DNA of 64,000 nucleotides, from contig CM041778.1 of the NCBI GenBank assembly GCA_023374045.1, forward strand, positions 290,323,533 through 290,387,532. The letters run 5' to 3'. The translations under genes were made by a program, and so were the position numbers. Shown here one piece after another: positions 12,240 through 24,022 of this stretch; the first letter of the stretch is position 1; each line of letters begins with the position of its first letter. A model generated the notes under the pieces. That model made no database searches, was not told the origin of the DNA, and saw only the letters and a program-made list of their open reading frames with translations. This DNA comes from Limonium bicolor. Taxonomy: Eukaryota > Streptophyta > Magnoliopsida > Caryophyllales > Plumbaginaceae.

Positions 12240-12535
12240 CTTTCCGATTCATTCTTAGTTCGAGACCCATCATTTTCAAGACTTTAGTATGAGACCCAGC
12301 ATCTTCATTCAGCGCGAGACCCAGAATCAATGCAAAATCCGGCTTTTTCTTCATCCATTTAGTATGAGACTTCAGTGCGAGGCCATGCATCTTCATCAGT
12401 GCGAGACCATCATATTCGTCAGTGCAAGACCCATCACCTTCATCAGTGCGAGACCGAGCGTTATCATCTAGTGCGAGACAAGTATGAGACCTAGTATCAT
12501 CTTCAGTGCGAGACAGGTACGAGACAGAGAGCGAT
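12240..12535 (+). repeat. Degenerate GTGCGAGAC tandem repeat
   Basis: About ten irregularly spaced copies of AGTGCGAGAC or AGTATGAGAC separated by CATCTTCATC-like sequence. Open frames across it are by-products of the repeat. Confidence 0.7.
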
Positions 12536-12540
12536 CTAAG

Positions 12541-13140
12541 TTGGCGGGGCAGAGGCAATAAGTCCCCATCTTCATGTCAACTTCTTGGGAGAAACAACTA
12601 GTGGGCAGTGGCAATAAGTCCCCTTGGTAATCTAGATATTATCCCAGCACCCCAGTTGGTGGGCAGAGGCAATAAGTCCCCATAGTATACCAACAAGGAG
12701 CATTGGAACGGGTTTCGGTCCCCAGAAGCATCCGAACATCATTTTCATATCATCCATATCATTTGCATCATCTACATTTGCATCACTTTCATTTGCGTCA
12801 TTTTCATATCATCCATATCATTTACATCATTTTCATCATCTACATTTGCATCACTTTCATTTGCGTCATCTTCATATCATCCATCTGCATTATCCAGGCG
12901 CGTCACAAGACCTGGCGACAGAAAAGTTGGCGAGGTGATGGCAATAAATCCTCCTGTGCGATGTCAACTTATTTTGGGATCAACGAATGGTGGGCGATGG
13001 CAATAAGTCCACAGGGTTTTTACCAGGAGTTATCCCTGCACACCGGCTTGGGGGGCGATGGCAATAAGTCCACATTGGGTCCAGCCAGGAGCATTGGCAT
13101 GGGTTTCGGTCCCCAGAAGCATCCGAGCATCATCAACATT
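12541..13140 (+). repeat. GGCAATAAGTCC repeat family with duplicated block
   Basis: Six copies of a GGCAATAAGTCC-containing unit, in two groups of three (12541-12700 and 12925-13080). Each group ends with the same ~45-base block containing GGTTTCGGTCCCCAGAAGC (about 12697 and 13092). The groups are separated by a CATCATTTTCATATC-rich stretch (12735-12895). Together they form a higher-order repeat of about 390 bases. Confidence 0.75.
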
Positions 13141-13153
13141 CTTGCATCTACAC

Positions 13154-13375
13154 ATTACTTCGTCTTTTAGGTTGTCAACGCCTTAGAATCGCTTGACATT
13201 ACTTCGTCTTTTAGGTTGTCAACGCCTTAGAATCGCTTGACATTACTTCATCTTTTAGGTTGTCAACGCCTTAGAATCGCTTGACATTACTTCGTCTTTT
13301 AGGTGTCAATGCAGTAGATCGCTTGACATTACTTCATTTTCGTTTTAGGTAGTCACGCCTTAGAATCGCTCGACA
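13154..13375 (+). repeat. 44-bp tandem repeat, about five units
   Basis: Units start ATTACTTCGTC (13154, 13198, 13242, 13286, 13328) and contain GGTTGTCAACGCC and TAGAATCGCTTGAC. The first units are almost identical and the last are shorter and diverged. Tandem repeats just before the 3' LTR are typical of Ogre/Tat elements. Confidence 0.88.
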
Positions 13376-13465
13376 CATCCACATACAGCAGGTCTTTAAG
13401 ATCCCAAAATTTTGGGGTGTCACTCAGGCATCAACTAGTCTTTTCATCTTCATTACAAAGCCTAG

Positions 13466-13481
13466 TTGACGGGGGGCAATC
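13466..13481 (+). other. Polypurine tract of element B
   Basis: GTTGACGGGGGGCAATC immediately before the 3' LTR start TGTTATACC. Confidence 0.8.
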
Positions 13482-15554
13482 TGTTATACCCAAAATTTCA
13501 ACCCCCCCGGAGTAGTCTCTAAGGCATACGTGTTACAAAGGGCAAAAGGGGTCAAAAAGCACCAAGGCGGGATTTTCCAAGGACATTATCAGGATTTTCT
13601 ATTTTCATATGACTTGTTTATTATCTCCAAACACTTCCAAATATCATAGTCATTATGAAAGGTATTTCATGATTTTCTGATAATATTTATTCTGGAAATT
13701 TAGCTTTTAATTCATATTATAAGCTAGTTTCTTTAATTAACACATGAAATAACCTCAAAATAGAAATAATAAAAGATTTCCAAAATTAAAATAAAATTGT
13801 CACATGGTTAGCATGACTACATACAGTCATAAACCTGAAATTATTTTATTCGGTACCTTAGCCCAAAATTTAAAAGAGAAATTCAATCATTTTTGCAATT
13901 TTCTCTCTCCTATGGAAAATACCTAAATTAAAACAAAACGTCATGAAATTTTAACACAAGATATAGGATGTTTATTAGAGACTAATGCCGTTGGAATTTC
14001 GTTATTTAGACTTTCCAAAAATAAGTTATGATTTATGGGATATTCCAGATTGCAAGATTTTTATCTAATCGGCTATTTATCAAAATAACCCGATTCCAAC
14101 TCTCAAAATTCTTAAAAATCATTCTTTATCTTCAGTTAAAATTTCATAATTTATCTCGGCCTGAAACATATTTTACAAAATCAGATTCCCTTAGAGCACG
14201 AAATCAGCGTTTTAGATAAAGATCTTGCTCTATGAATTTGACCATGCTCTTTCTATAAAAGGACCCCCAAAAAACGAACTAGGGCAGGGAAGAACACCTC
14301 CAAAGTCAGAGAACACAGCCACAAACCTTCTTCCCACGTTTTTACACTTCCAAGCCTCAAATCAATACCGAAACACTGCAGAAATCACCCCAAAATCACC
14401 AAAAACTCATCCTTTCTTCTCCTATTGAACTTCCAAGCACCAAAACATCACAAAAACAGAAGCAAACCATCCTTAATCATACAAGGAAGAAGAAATCAGA
14501 AACTCAGGTCGAAGCTGAACCGGATCGGCCACCAACGACGCATTCGAAGTTTCCCGACGTGAAGGAACAACCAAATCCCGAAGCCAAAACAGGTTAGAAT
14601 TCGAATTATTTAACTCCACTGATCACAATACGCTTCTGGTTGAAATTCCTATTCGAACTGATTTTTCTTTGCTTCTGAATTAAGGTTTGTTTGCGTTTCT
14701 GTCCACTAACTTGTTCAATAAGTTTCGTCTTTAATTCGTAGTCAAATTGAAAACTTTTGATCACTAACATGTTTATAATCTTTCAGGCTACGCACCCATA
14801 AATTTTGAGCCAAAAACACCGCCGGGAACAGCCTTAACGCAGCCGTCCGAGGTCGGTCCGCACCCACGGACGCTATGTCCGGGGTCCCGGACGCTTTGTC
14901 CGAAGGCCGGACGCTTTGTCCGAAGGCCGGACGCCCCGGACGGTGGCGGGATATTTTTATTTTCAAAAGTTAGGGTTTTATAAAACATGTCTGGGCCCAC
15001 GGACGTCCTGTCCGTTGCCTCGGACTTTTCAAAATCTCGTTTCTGTTTAAATTTGACTTTTTTGTGTAATTAGGTTAACTGGGGTCCGTGGGTTCGGACA
15101 TTAGGTCCGTGGCCCCGGACGGAATAAAGATTTGACCTAATTCTGCCTCCGAAACCCTAGTTTAGGTAACTTTCAATTTCACTTTAATTTTTTGTCAAAA
15201 AACGTTAAAAAATAAAAAAAAACAGAAGCACGCACCTAGGTTAAAAACAACCCTGTAGAAAGCCGTAAACGAACTAAGTAGAGGAAAAACGGCCTAGGAG
15301 GGGTAATGAAAGTAATTTGAACCCTAAATAAGTCGAATATCAAGCCCCCATACCCGAACTCTCCTTTCCTAATTTGATATAGGTTAAAATTAGGTGGTGA
15401 CTCATAATAGGTTCTAGTGGGCTAGCTTAGGTTTTAATAATTATGGTTATATGACTTAGTTATTAAACTTAGGTTATAAGTGGACCTAAAACCCGATTAG
15501 ATCCTAATCAACTTTAATCAACATAGGATAGAGGGTTTAAAATCGAGGCTCACA
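13482..15554 (+). repeat. 3' LTR of element B
   Basis: Nearly identical to 6153-8201, with the same ends. It differs by scattered substitutions and a tandem duplication of ACGCTTTGTCCGAAGGCCGG (14891-14910 and 14911-14930) that accounts for most of the length difference. TATA box at 14254-14260. Confidence 0.95.
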
Positions 15555-15559
15555 GTGCT
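15555..15559. repeat. Right target-site duplication of element B (GTGCT)
   Basis: GTGCT directly after the LTR end CTCACA, matching 6148-6152. The interrupted A-type LTR resumes here. Confidence 0.93.
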
Positions 15560-15837
15560 TTAAAACTCCGTTAGCGTTTTAATCCATTATTTGGATCCGT
15601 TTTCTTCGGGAATCACTCCCGTATACTAATTAGGCCTAACTGAGCCTTAGGAATCCATCTCGGACATCATATATCTCTTATACTTATTTAATGCGCGTTT
15701 TAGCGTTTTTCGCGTTTTACACATTTTCTCTTTTCTTTTGGTTTTATTGTCTTTACCAATACTCTTTAGGCACCATTAGGCCTTTAATAATCATATTAGA
15801 GTAATTTAATCACGATTTCTAGATCCGGGGGATTAAA

Positions 15838-15850
15838 ATCTACCCCCCTT
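15838..15850 (-). other. Polypurine tract of element A
   Basis: Minus strand AAGGGGGGTAGAT, identical to the tracts before the D (45453) and C (58061) 3' LTRs. Confidence 0.9.
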
Positions 15851-18607
15851 AGGAACTTTGTCCTCAAAGTTGGTGAATCTTATATCGTTACTCTCATGGG
15901 CACGCTATGCCATGGTTATAATACATGTATAACCTTACAGACTCCACAAGTTAGTCTCATTTCACACTACACATACCACACACATATCACAACATGTATA
16001 GCAATCAAAAATACTCTTTTTACTCTCTCCATGGAATCGGTCCGAAGACAAGAAGGCACTACAGTCCTCGAATCCATATTGAGTAATATACTACTGATCC
16101 CTCAGGTACCGGTCACGTTGAACACTTACCCTTTCTGGTTCACGGCCGTTTCATGACAAAGGGGCACTTACTCTCTCTGGCCCACGGTCCCTTCGGTTCT
16201 GATCAAAACGTTACACATATAAATATCCTCAGACACTCTGGTTGACTCACTCAACACAGGATCGTCTCAGGGTACTCTCCCCGTCCCACTGCCTTTGGAA
16301 AAATCACGCACAGTCACCGCCACAACCGGTCACTTAGGACCGCCGCACGTACGGTGCAATGGTTTCAAAACTAATACACACCCACCGTTCTACCGGTCAT
16401 CAAGACTTAAGGCCGTAGCCATCGGCGGGTGATAGCGGTTTCAAAACCAGTTTCCATATCCATCTTCGTACTTGAAGAAAATTCTTTTGTAAATTCCATT
16501 AGAAAATTCTTTTTAAAGCATCACACAACTCCAAATCCAATTTATGGTAGTTGCCTCTTTTCTTAGCGTGATTACTTGTGACCACTTATAGGGAGCTTCA
16601 AGAATCATCCAACCCTGATGTGATCAGCATCAGTGTTGAACTATCCTTCCACCCCAATTTGTGTTCGGTTTCCCTTGATCGCTAGCATATCAAGTTTCAC
16701 CTCCCACGTCAGTTTCAAACAAACAGATAGTCAAACATTTTCATTTTCTATCTTTTACTCTTTCTAGTCATATTCATAAAACAATGCATTTTAACTTATC
16801 TCAAATTCCTAGAACTTAGGTCATCCGTCATCATCAATTTCTTTGCTTACTTTACCTAAGCAACTCATGACCTCATTTCCTCAATTTGTTACTCAATTTA
16901 AAAACATGCAACATACAACTCCGAAGGATGGAACTCACTCCATCAATCATTTTCAAATAAACTTGCCTAGGAAAACTCACTTCCTACTAGGTTACACACC
17001 GGTTTCATACCGATTCATACTCATTATGTCTCATGTCTAATCTCACTAGACACATGTACTATAGGGATTCTCATTCCCCAGGAGTCTCTCTACTCCACTT
17101 TTCATAAATATTATATACTCGTTACTTGCATCTCTCATGCACGACAATCATTAATACACAATGAATGGGTACACATGTTTATGTAACATGAGTTCCAAAC
17201 ATCAACACAATTTTCATTGTGCTATGCACATAGTAGTTTACGCATCTATACGTAAAACATACTCTAAGCGGTTTCTCGCCCTACCCCCCTTAAAAGAGGT
17301 TACGCCCGCGTAATCGACCATATATTATCACTGAACATTGGTTCACTAATTCGGGTATCATGAAGTGTTTTAACTTCACTGCGGTTAATTTACTCATAAC
17401 CGGGTTTGTTCTCACCTCTAAGGCTTCAAGGTGTTTATGATAAGCCAATTACTCACAATTGCTAGGTATACTCAACCTTTGAATTACGGTCCACAAGCCT
17501 CTGCTGCGTGACCAGATAAATAGAGCTTAACTCACCCTTTTGGTATTCTCAATGTATTACTCAATCGTCGCCTGGTATCTCTTACTGTATGCGAATTCGA
17601 TGAGTTATAGATTTTCTCTCCAGTTCTCTGGAAATCTATTTCGTATAACACTGTATACCTTCGTGGTTACTCACTTATTATTCCCGACTTATTGTCGGTT
17701 GAGGTCAAGCTCTTCCTCGTTTAATAGTTGCTTTTGAATTACGTTTGTTTATTGTTTCTATACAAGAATTCCTCATTTGTACTCCTCTGCCTTTACCATT
17801 CATCGGTCCTGGGACCTGTGGGTTACAGCCCACATTCTTCATGCATCTTTGGCCAACGGCCGCACGGTTATCTCTCTAGGTTCTCACTCAACAGGCTTCG
17901 TTGACATCTCTCAATTCCTGGCTCTCCCACTCGATCTTTACCGCACAAGTGCAATACCAAAACACTCAGTCATACAGAGTGCAGAAGCGTAAACCCTTGA
18001 CAGTAAGTCTCTCATGAGGTAGGAATGAACATGTCTCCTTTACCACATTTCCTCATCAGCTTCATATCATTATCTTATTTCACTCTTACAATGGTCGCTT
18101 ATTGCATACCATGTTTTTACTCATTTTCATGGCATCCGCTACTACTTTAGCTTCTGCCCACGTGTTCTCACCATTTACACTATGGCTTGCCATTCACTTG
18201 GCTCAACAAATACGCTATTCTTTAACTCTCTCTGCGCACTGCCTACTCTGCAGTTCATATTGCACACATGCAGTGTTTACTACTTATCCGATTACTCTAT
18301 CAGTTTCCTTCCACTGCTATCAAAGCTTTTCTACGTACAATCTCTCCTCGAATTACTCCTTGGCAATAAACACATGCTCAAGTATCACCACGCCGCTCTA
18401 GCGGTTTCACATTACATTCTTATGTGGTAGCCCTTCTCTGGAGGATTCACGAATTGCCGCTCCATAGGCCCCATAATAACAAGTGGTATCCCCACTCTAA
18501 GGTAGTGGTTCATTCTCCACTGTCCCTCTTATGCCTTTATGCTTATGTTTGCAATGTTTGGAACTACAAATGGTAGTTCGTTTTCTGGCTTACAAACCAC
18601 TTTGCCT
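15851..18607 (-). other. Element A 3' non-coding region
   Basis: No credible reading frame. It is homologous, in inverted orientation, to 24023-26721 of element X. Shared landmarks are a GGACTGTA...GGACCGA segment (about 16035-16070), a conserved block at 16584-16725, a second polypurine-like palindrome (17271-17307) and a GCAGCAGAGG motif near 17500. Confidence 0.7.
17271..17307 (-). other. Second polypurine-like palindrome of element A
   Basis: On the minus strand, a GCGTAACCTCTTTT run is followed by AAGGGGGGTAGGGC. The same arrangement occurs in X (25308-25346), D (44946-44975) and C (57780-57810), upstream of the true tract. Confidence 0.7.
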
Positions 18608-20553
18608 CGAGCCATGCTCTATGCGGGCTGTTTATACAGGTTCTGCTCTCCGTATGCTATTAAATGGTTTGGAGGTATTTCTGGGCTCTTTGATATGGTT
18701 GTCTCATCACACTTCCGTACATGGAAGGCCCTTTAAATAACTTGATATTAATCCATGCCCTCTGGCAATCTAGGGTATCCCGTGTTACGTGGGATACCTT
18801 CGGGTTCTACCCGAGTGTCCGCCTAAACTCTTGTGTTCCGAACACGATGTTTCGTTCAACTACTGTTGACTTCGGTACCCTTCACGGATTGCTCCTGGGT
18901 GTCACTGAGTTGTGCCATTACATTTGACTTGAACTCATGGGTATGTTCATTTCCTTACCCCGCCTTGCGGCTATATACTTGAATTATCCCATTTTGGGTT
19001 GTGATGTCTCCCGTTATTGGGTAGATCGTTGATTCTTTTTCCTTTAACTTCTTGGTCAGGTCGTTATTCTCCTCAGTGAGGTAAGTTGTGGGAATCCTAT
19101 CCCATTTATCAAGCATTGATGTGATCATTTAAGGCATTCATCTTATTGCTCACAGTAGTATTCATTTCAGTTATTAGGTATTTCCTCCTTGATTCCTGAG
19201 ACATTTCCAATGTCTATACTTAATACTCTGTGCTTCTTGCACTTATCCACACTATATCCTTAGGTCCGTCACCTTACTGGTTTCCAGATTCCTTTAGCTT
19301 CGTAATCTTCTTTATGTTCTTCAATCATTCGAGGTGTCCAAATATCTTGGTTTGGATTGGCTCTTTCGTCCGTAGTATGGAGTGGGCTACTTCCCGTGTT
19401 CCGTACTCTACTTGTATACATACATGGAGTATCTTATTGATACGTTGCCACTTACCCGACTAACTCATAACTGGTCTGTCAGGCCCGCAAGCTCCGTCGG
19501 AGTGCGGTCGTTCCATGTCTCGTTTGTGTACACTTGTAGTGTCGGTGTCACACCTAGGTGAAGTATTCCGTTGCCAACTCCTCTCATGTCATCCTATGAT
19601 AATTACCGTGGTTCCCTGGTTTGCTTTTAAAATTTGGGGGTTTTTGGAAAATTTGAGTTTCGAAAGAAAATTGGGTTTTGAAGGTAAATTCATCATGGCA
19701 TTTCAATGCCGGCTGCTCCTTACCGAGTCCAGCTTCTCACTAACTGGTATGTTCTTAATACAATGATCAGGCCGTCAGGCCTTTTCAAGGTTTCGTTTCA
19801 CAATTCTTAGGGTTGTTTTGCCATATTGGCTTCTCTCGCCTTTTGGTAATTGCTAAGTACTGGTCGCTCGTCAAAGCGCCTCTTAATAGTCGCATTAATA
19901 CTGCACTTGACGTGGCAAGTGCGCGGTACAGGCGGTTTTTGGGTTAACTCATACCGGTCACGGTATTTTTCACAGTGTATTTGGTAGCCTTGTCGGCTCT
20001 TCCTTAATCCTTTAGGTGCTTCTCCACTGTCGGAGTTCCTTAATTATTTAGTTCTATGCTCTACCTCGTTGCTCGTTCCCACGTCTTCATTGTGGTTACC
20101 GAGGTTTAAGTTACTTAGGCACTACTTCTGTAGTCCTGTTCGGGTATATCCCGTAGTTGTGCTCATAGCTATCTAAGCTATATTGGTTAAGTATTGCAAC
20201 CTTTTCGGGTGCGGCAGGGTGGGTGCACCTACTTCTGACTAGATTCTTAGTTAGTTAGTATACCGTTTGTGGTATTATTTAACCATAGCGGTCCGTAGAC
20301 CCGTGTCCCGGTTTTTGTTATTTATCATGAATCCGCCTTGTTGCACGGTTGGTGCTTTGCTCCTTGCTGCTGCTCGGCCAGCTAGGTTCTCGCGACTGCT
20401 AAGCATGTCGCCCCAAGCTACCACAAATTCTGGTCTCCTTGGATTAGGATGTCTCGATCTTTCGCCATTGAGTGCGGTTACTGTCATTCCAACGGGATCT
20501 GTCTCCGGGATCTCCGGTTCTTGGGATCTACCGCATGATAGATTCTGGTTCAT
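18608..20553 (-). pseudogene. Degenerate gag-like region of element A (right copy)
   Basis: Second copy of 1-1921. A gag-like N-terminus of 92 codons (20275-20553) begins about 235 bases after the primer site; then the frame is lost. Residues are Arg/Pro-rich and hydrophilic. Protein identity with the left copy is nearly complete up to the point where indels shift the frame. No capsid, zinc knuckle or pol motif can be read with confidence. Confidence 0.4.
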
Positions 20554-20786
20554 ATCGAAATAATAATTAAGTGCCAGATCGGGTTCCCCGACTCTCTGGT
20601 GTTTTTTCCCCAGCTTTTAATACGGGGGTTGTGGAGGGCGGGTATGGTATTGTAGGTATCCAGATCTTACTGGAAGTTCCTAACTAGCGCATCTCTCATG
20701 CTAACGCTCAACCCTTAGCCCTAAGTCTCTGATTCCTAACTCGGTATTCCTAAGCTCGGTATTTCCAGTCATCAGAGCGATACTTC

Positions 20787-20798
20787 GCTCTGATACCA
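20787..20798 (-). other. Primer-binding site (tRNA-iMet type)
   Basis: Minus strand TGGTATCAGAGC, a perfect match to the initiator-Met primer site, 4 bases from the LTR. Confidence 0.93.
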
Positions 20799-20802
20799 TT
20801 TT

Positions 20803-23800
20803 TGTAACACCCCAACCGTTAACCTCGTCATTACCTCTTAAACCGTTACTAATAACTCCTACTCACGCAGCGGAACTCCAATTACAACGAGGGGTGAAAC
20901 AATGCCGTTAGGCACCCATGTGGCTAACCAGGCCTTTCTTACATACCGTAACGGTCTGATGAACTGGAACAACCAAATACACAATACAAATACTTTACTC
21001 AAATCAATTCTTTACTATACCGAGTCTACAACATATGGATGCCGACAACATATTCAGTCTTACACCTCTTTCAATACATAAGTAATTAAATCTAACTACC
21101 CATGCAACCCACCGACCCATCCTACTCTCGAACGGTAACATCTTCGGTGTACCTGAAAAAATAAAAACGTTGCCCCTAGGGGCTCAGCTTAACGTTGCAT
21201 ATGAAATTCGCATACCCCGAGCGCTAACCGGGGTACGCCGACTACTTTTGTCGGATATACATGGAGTTCTTTTTAGTCAAACAACATGTGACGTAGAAAT
21301 ACAATATATATGTGTATTACTCAAGGGATCTACATCCAATCACGGAACACAATTCCTAATTAACATAACAAGGTTGTTAGTTTTATCAGTTTACACTTAG
21401 GTCTTAAGGGTTATACCTCACTATGCCTCGTTTACTTATTCAATATCTCACCCGCTCTCTCGGGTTACTTTCACCGGGGTTTTTACTTTTACCGTGTCAT
21501 CTCACCATGCTCGGGTCACGCACGACTTTCTGATAATGTTTCAAACATTACTGTTAATACTAAGATCATACGGTACATAATTATATGCTATTCCGTACTT
21601 TCCCAGTTATCCCGTTATCTCGGTTTTACATTTATTAATTTGAGTTCTTGCTTCACACTCACTTATAACACTTTCTTACACTTACTAGGGCCTTAACATG
21701 TCACCAAACAAGGCCTTAACATCTTATAACATCATTAACATTCAAACCCCCATCATTTAAAACCTTTAAAACACTCACGGCATGATTCTGGGGGTGGTCC
21801 GGGACTTGGTCCTTATCCTAAGTCCCGGACCAATCCATTAGCTAACTCTCGGGTGGAATTCAACACTGGTCCGGGACCTTGTCCCTATCCCAAGTCCCGG
21901 ACCAAACACAGACTGCACTCTCAGCCTAAATTCATGGGGTGGTCCGGGACTTTGTCCATGGACTAGGTCCCGGACCCTGCTACAGATTTTACAGATTTGG
22001 AATTTCCAAATCTGCTACAACTCCATTCTTCCACCATTTGATTACCCAATCTTTCCCACTTAAAAACTATATGTTTTAGCATCTAATTTCTCATCTAAAC
22101 CCCCTTAAACTAGTCACCAAGTTCCCTCACTAAGCCATGCTTAATTCCCACCAATTCACTTATATTTTCATAACTTGGTTTTCTTGTTCCTTAACTCCTT
22201 GTAACAGATTTTGGTACCCAATTCTTACCATTCAAACCTCACTCACTAATGTCATTCCTAGCACCCAAATGACATTATTTTCCTCTCTAGTTCTACTCCA
22301 AGCACCTTTCTCTTCCTCTTACAAATTCCAAGTGATTTACCACTCACTTTCATCTTCTAAACACACCTAGTTTATCCTAGGTTTCACACTCTTAATCACC
22401 CTTGGTTTCCAAGTAAAATTTGACAGCACTTGCTTGCTTTACTAAGCATTTTCACCACACTAAACATGCTCACAAACACTTCTTCTCCCCTGTTTGGTTT
22501 AGACATCAAAACCACATCAAATTCCCATTTATTCACCATCTAAACTAGCTTAGTTCCCAAGCTTATTTCTCACACCTAAACAACATTAAACATTCCCATT
22601 CCCACTCAATATTGTTGTACCATGACTACACCAATTTAAGAACATTAAGTCAATTCTCAAATCTGTTTTACAAGTCAAACAAAATCCACACAAGGTGAGC
22701 TTTACCTTGTTCATTTTCGGTTCCCTTTCTCTTCTTCCTCTTCCTTTTTGCTCCATCTTTATCTTCTTGTTTTCACAACACACAAGGGGGTCTAGATTGC
22801 CATCTACAACTATATCCCATACACACATTTCAAGCTTAATTAATACAAACCCTCCATACAAAACTAGTATTTCAAGCACTAGTTTTTAGGCTCTAGCTTA
22901 GATATTACCTTAGGGTATCCAAAAGGAGAGCTTGGAAATCAATTGGAAGAGTTTCCAACACCCCACAAGAGCAAGGTGCCATCGGCTGAAATGGAGAAAA
23001 TATTCAACGTGGGGGAATTTTTGCAAAATTGGGAGAACTAGGTTGAAATGAGTGAAACTCTTGCTTAGTATTACCTTAAGGCATCAAGGTGGTGAAGGAG
23101 AGTCAAAATCAGCTCCTTAAGCTTCAAAAGGCAAAACACCCATGGAAGTGAAGGTGGAGGAATCAAGATTTTGGGGGGGGGGGGGTGGAAAAAGTAGCCA
23201 TCGCCGACACGAATCTAACGGTAGCATTTTTGTGTGATTCGGTGAAGAAATGAGCAAGTGAGAGGAGATTGAAGGTGGGCTGCTTGCTTACCCTTGAAAT
23301 CGCCATTTACAGAGGCAAAGGAAGAAGGAGCTCAATTTGGAAGGAGGAAATCGTGAGTGAGGAGAAAAGAAGAGGTGAGAGAGTAAATAGGTTACTTTTT
23401 ACTATTTCACCCTTTTTGCTTTATTTATTTATCTTGTCATCTTATTACCAAATACTAGCAAGCTTATTAATGTGTGTGTACACACTAATTAAAACCGGCC
23501 ATATGCATAAGTAGCCCGGGTCGTTTTTCGTCTTTTCGAATTAAACGCGTTTCATCTCCCGGTTTCGTCACTATTCACTTACCGGGTCTGTTTTCTGGAA
23601 TTTTCTCGTTTAATTAATTCTAATGGTTATTAAGCTTCCATTAATACTTAATTATAGTTATTAAATCAACTATAATTTTTACGGGTCCGTTTGACCACTT
23701 AAAGTCGCGTTTTCAGGTTTTCTCGAAAGACATGCTTTAAAACTCCGTTAGCGTTTTAATCCATTATTTGGATCCGTTTTCTTCGGGAATCACTCCTGTA

Positions 23801-24022
23801 TACTAATTAGGCCTAACTGAGCCTTAGGAATCAATCTCGGACCCTAACGAGACCATATATCTCTTATACTTATTTAATGCGCGTTTTAGCGTTTTTTGCG
23901 TTTTACGCTTTTTCTCTTTTCTTTTGGTTTTATTCTCTTTACCAATACTCTTTAGGCACCATTAGGCCTTTAATAATCATATTAGAGTAATTTAATCACG
24001 ATTTCTAGATCCGGGGTATTAA
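20803..24022 (-). repeat. 5' LTR of element A, internally deleted
   Basis: Plus-strand ends are TGTAACACCCC and CCGGGGTATTAA. It matches 2172-15836 closely but lacks about 1.07 kb present there (2825-3892), including the ~32-bp tandem array; the junction is at about 21470 (GGTTACTT/TCACCGG). It keeps the U5 stem-loops (about 21150-21195), the 20907-20928 stem and the hairpin array at 21796-21976. Confidence 0.88.
21796..21976 (-). repeat. Hairpin array, right LTR copy of element A
   Basis: Three GGTCCGGGAC.../...GTCCCGGACC units. Unit 2 is fully paired here, whereas the copy at 4217-4397 has one changed base (CAAGTCCTGG). Confidence 0.85.

Larger units (their letters stand above)
6153..15554 (+). 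mobile_element. Element B: complete non-autonomous Tat/Ogre-like LTR retrotransposon
   Basis: A 9402-bp element with LTRs of 2049 and 2073 bp, TG/CA ends, a 5-bp target duplication, a tRNA-Arg-like primer site, a polypurine tract and a single gag-like gene. The LTRs look nearly identical by eye, indicating a fairly recent insertion. It has no protease, RT, RNase H or integrase and must have relied on a related element. Lineage assignment rests on the primer site, the end of the gag protein and the tandem repeats before the 3' LTR, all known for Tat/Ogre elements. Confidence 0.92.
2172..15836 (-). repeat. Shared (middle) LTR of element A, interrupted by element B
   Basis: The plus-strand ends are TGTAACACCCC at 2172 and GGGGGATTAA at 15836. 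Removing the insertion (6153-15554 plus one target copy) leaves an LTR of about 4.26 kb. It is flanked by a primer site on one side and a polypurine tract on the other, so it serves as 3' LTR of one unit and 5' LTR of the next. It aligns with 20803-24022 and 32800-37150. It contains the hairpin array (4217-4397), a ~32-bp tandem array (2780-2975), a purine/pyrimidine-rich stretch near 5720-5810 and the U5 stem-loops (2506-2554). Confidence 0.88.
1..24022 (-). mobile_element. Element A: tandem Tekay/Del-like LTR retrotransposon (LTR-internal-LTR-internal), left end outside window
   Basis: Read on the minus strand from the right: LTR (24022 to 20803), primer site, internal region (20802 to 15837), polypurine tract, a second LTR (15836 to 2172, split by element B), a second primer site, and the start of a second internal region (2171 to 1). 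The two internal 5' portions (1-2171 and about 18608-20802) are nearly identical apart from scattered one-base indels. No protease, RT or integrase is recognisable in the complete internal region of about 5 kb, so A is non-autonomous. Placement in the Tekay/Del group rests on the LTR ends, the tRNA-iMet primer site, the polypurine tract and similarity in layout to element C; there is no pol evidence. Confidence 0.8.

Noticed and set aside
12703..13170. 155-codon open frame in element B
   Set aside because: It follows CAT/ATC-rich and GGCAATAAGTCC tandem repeats; the His/Ile-rich product reflects the repeat.
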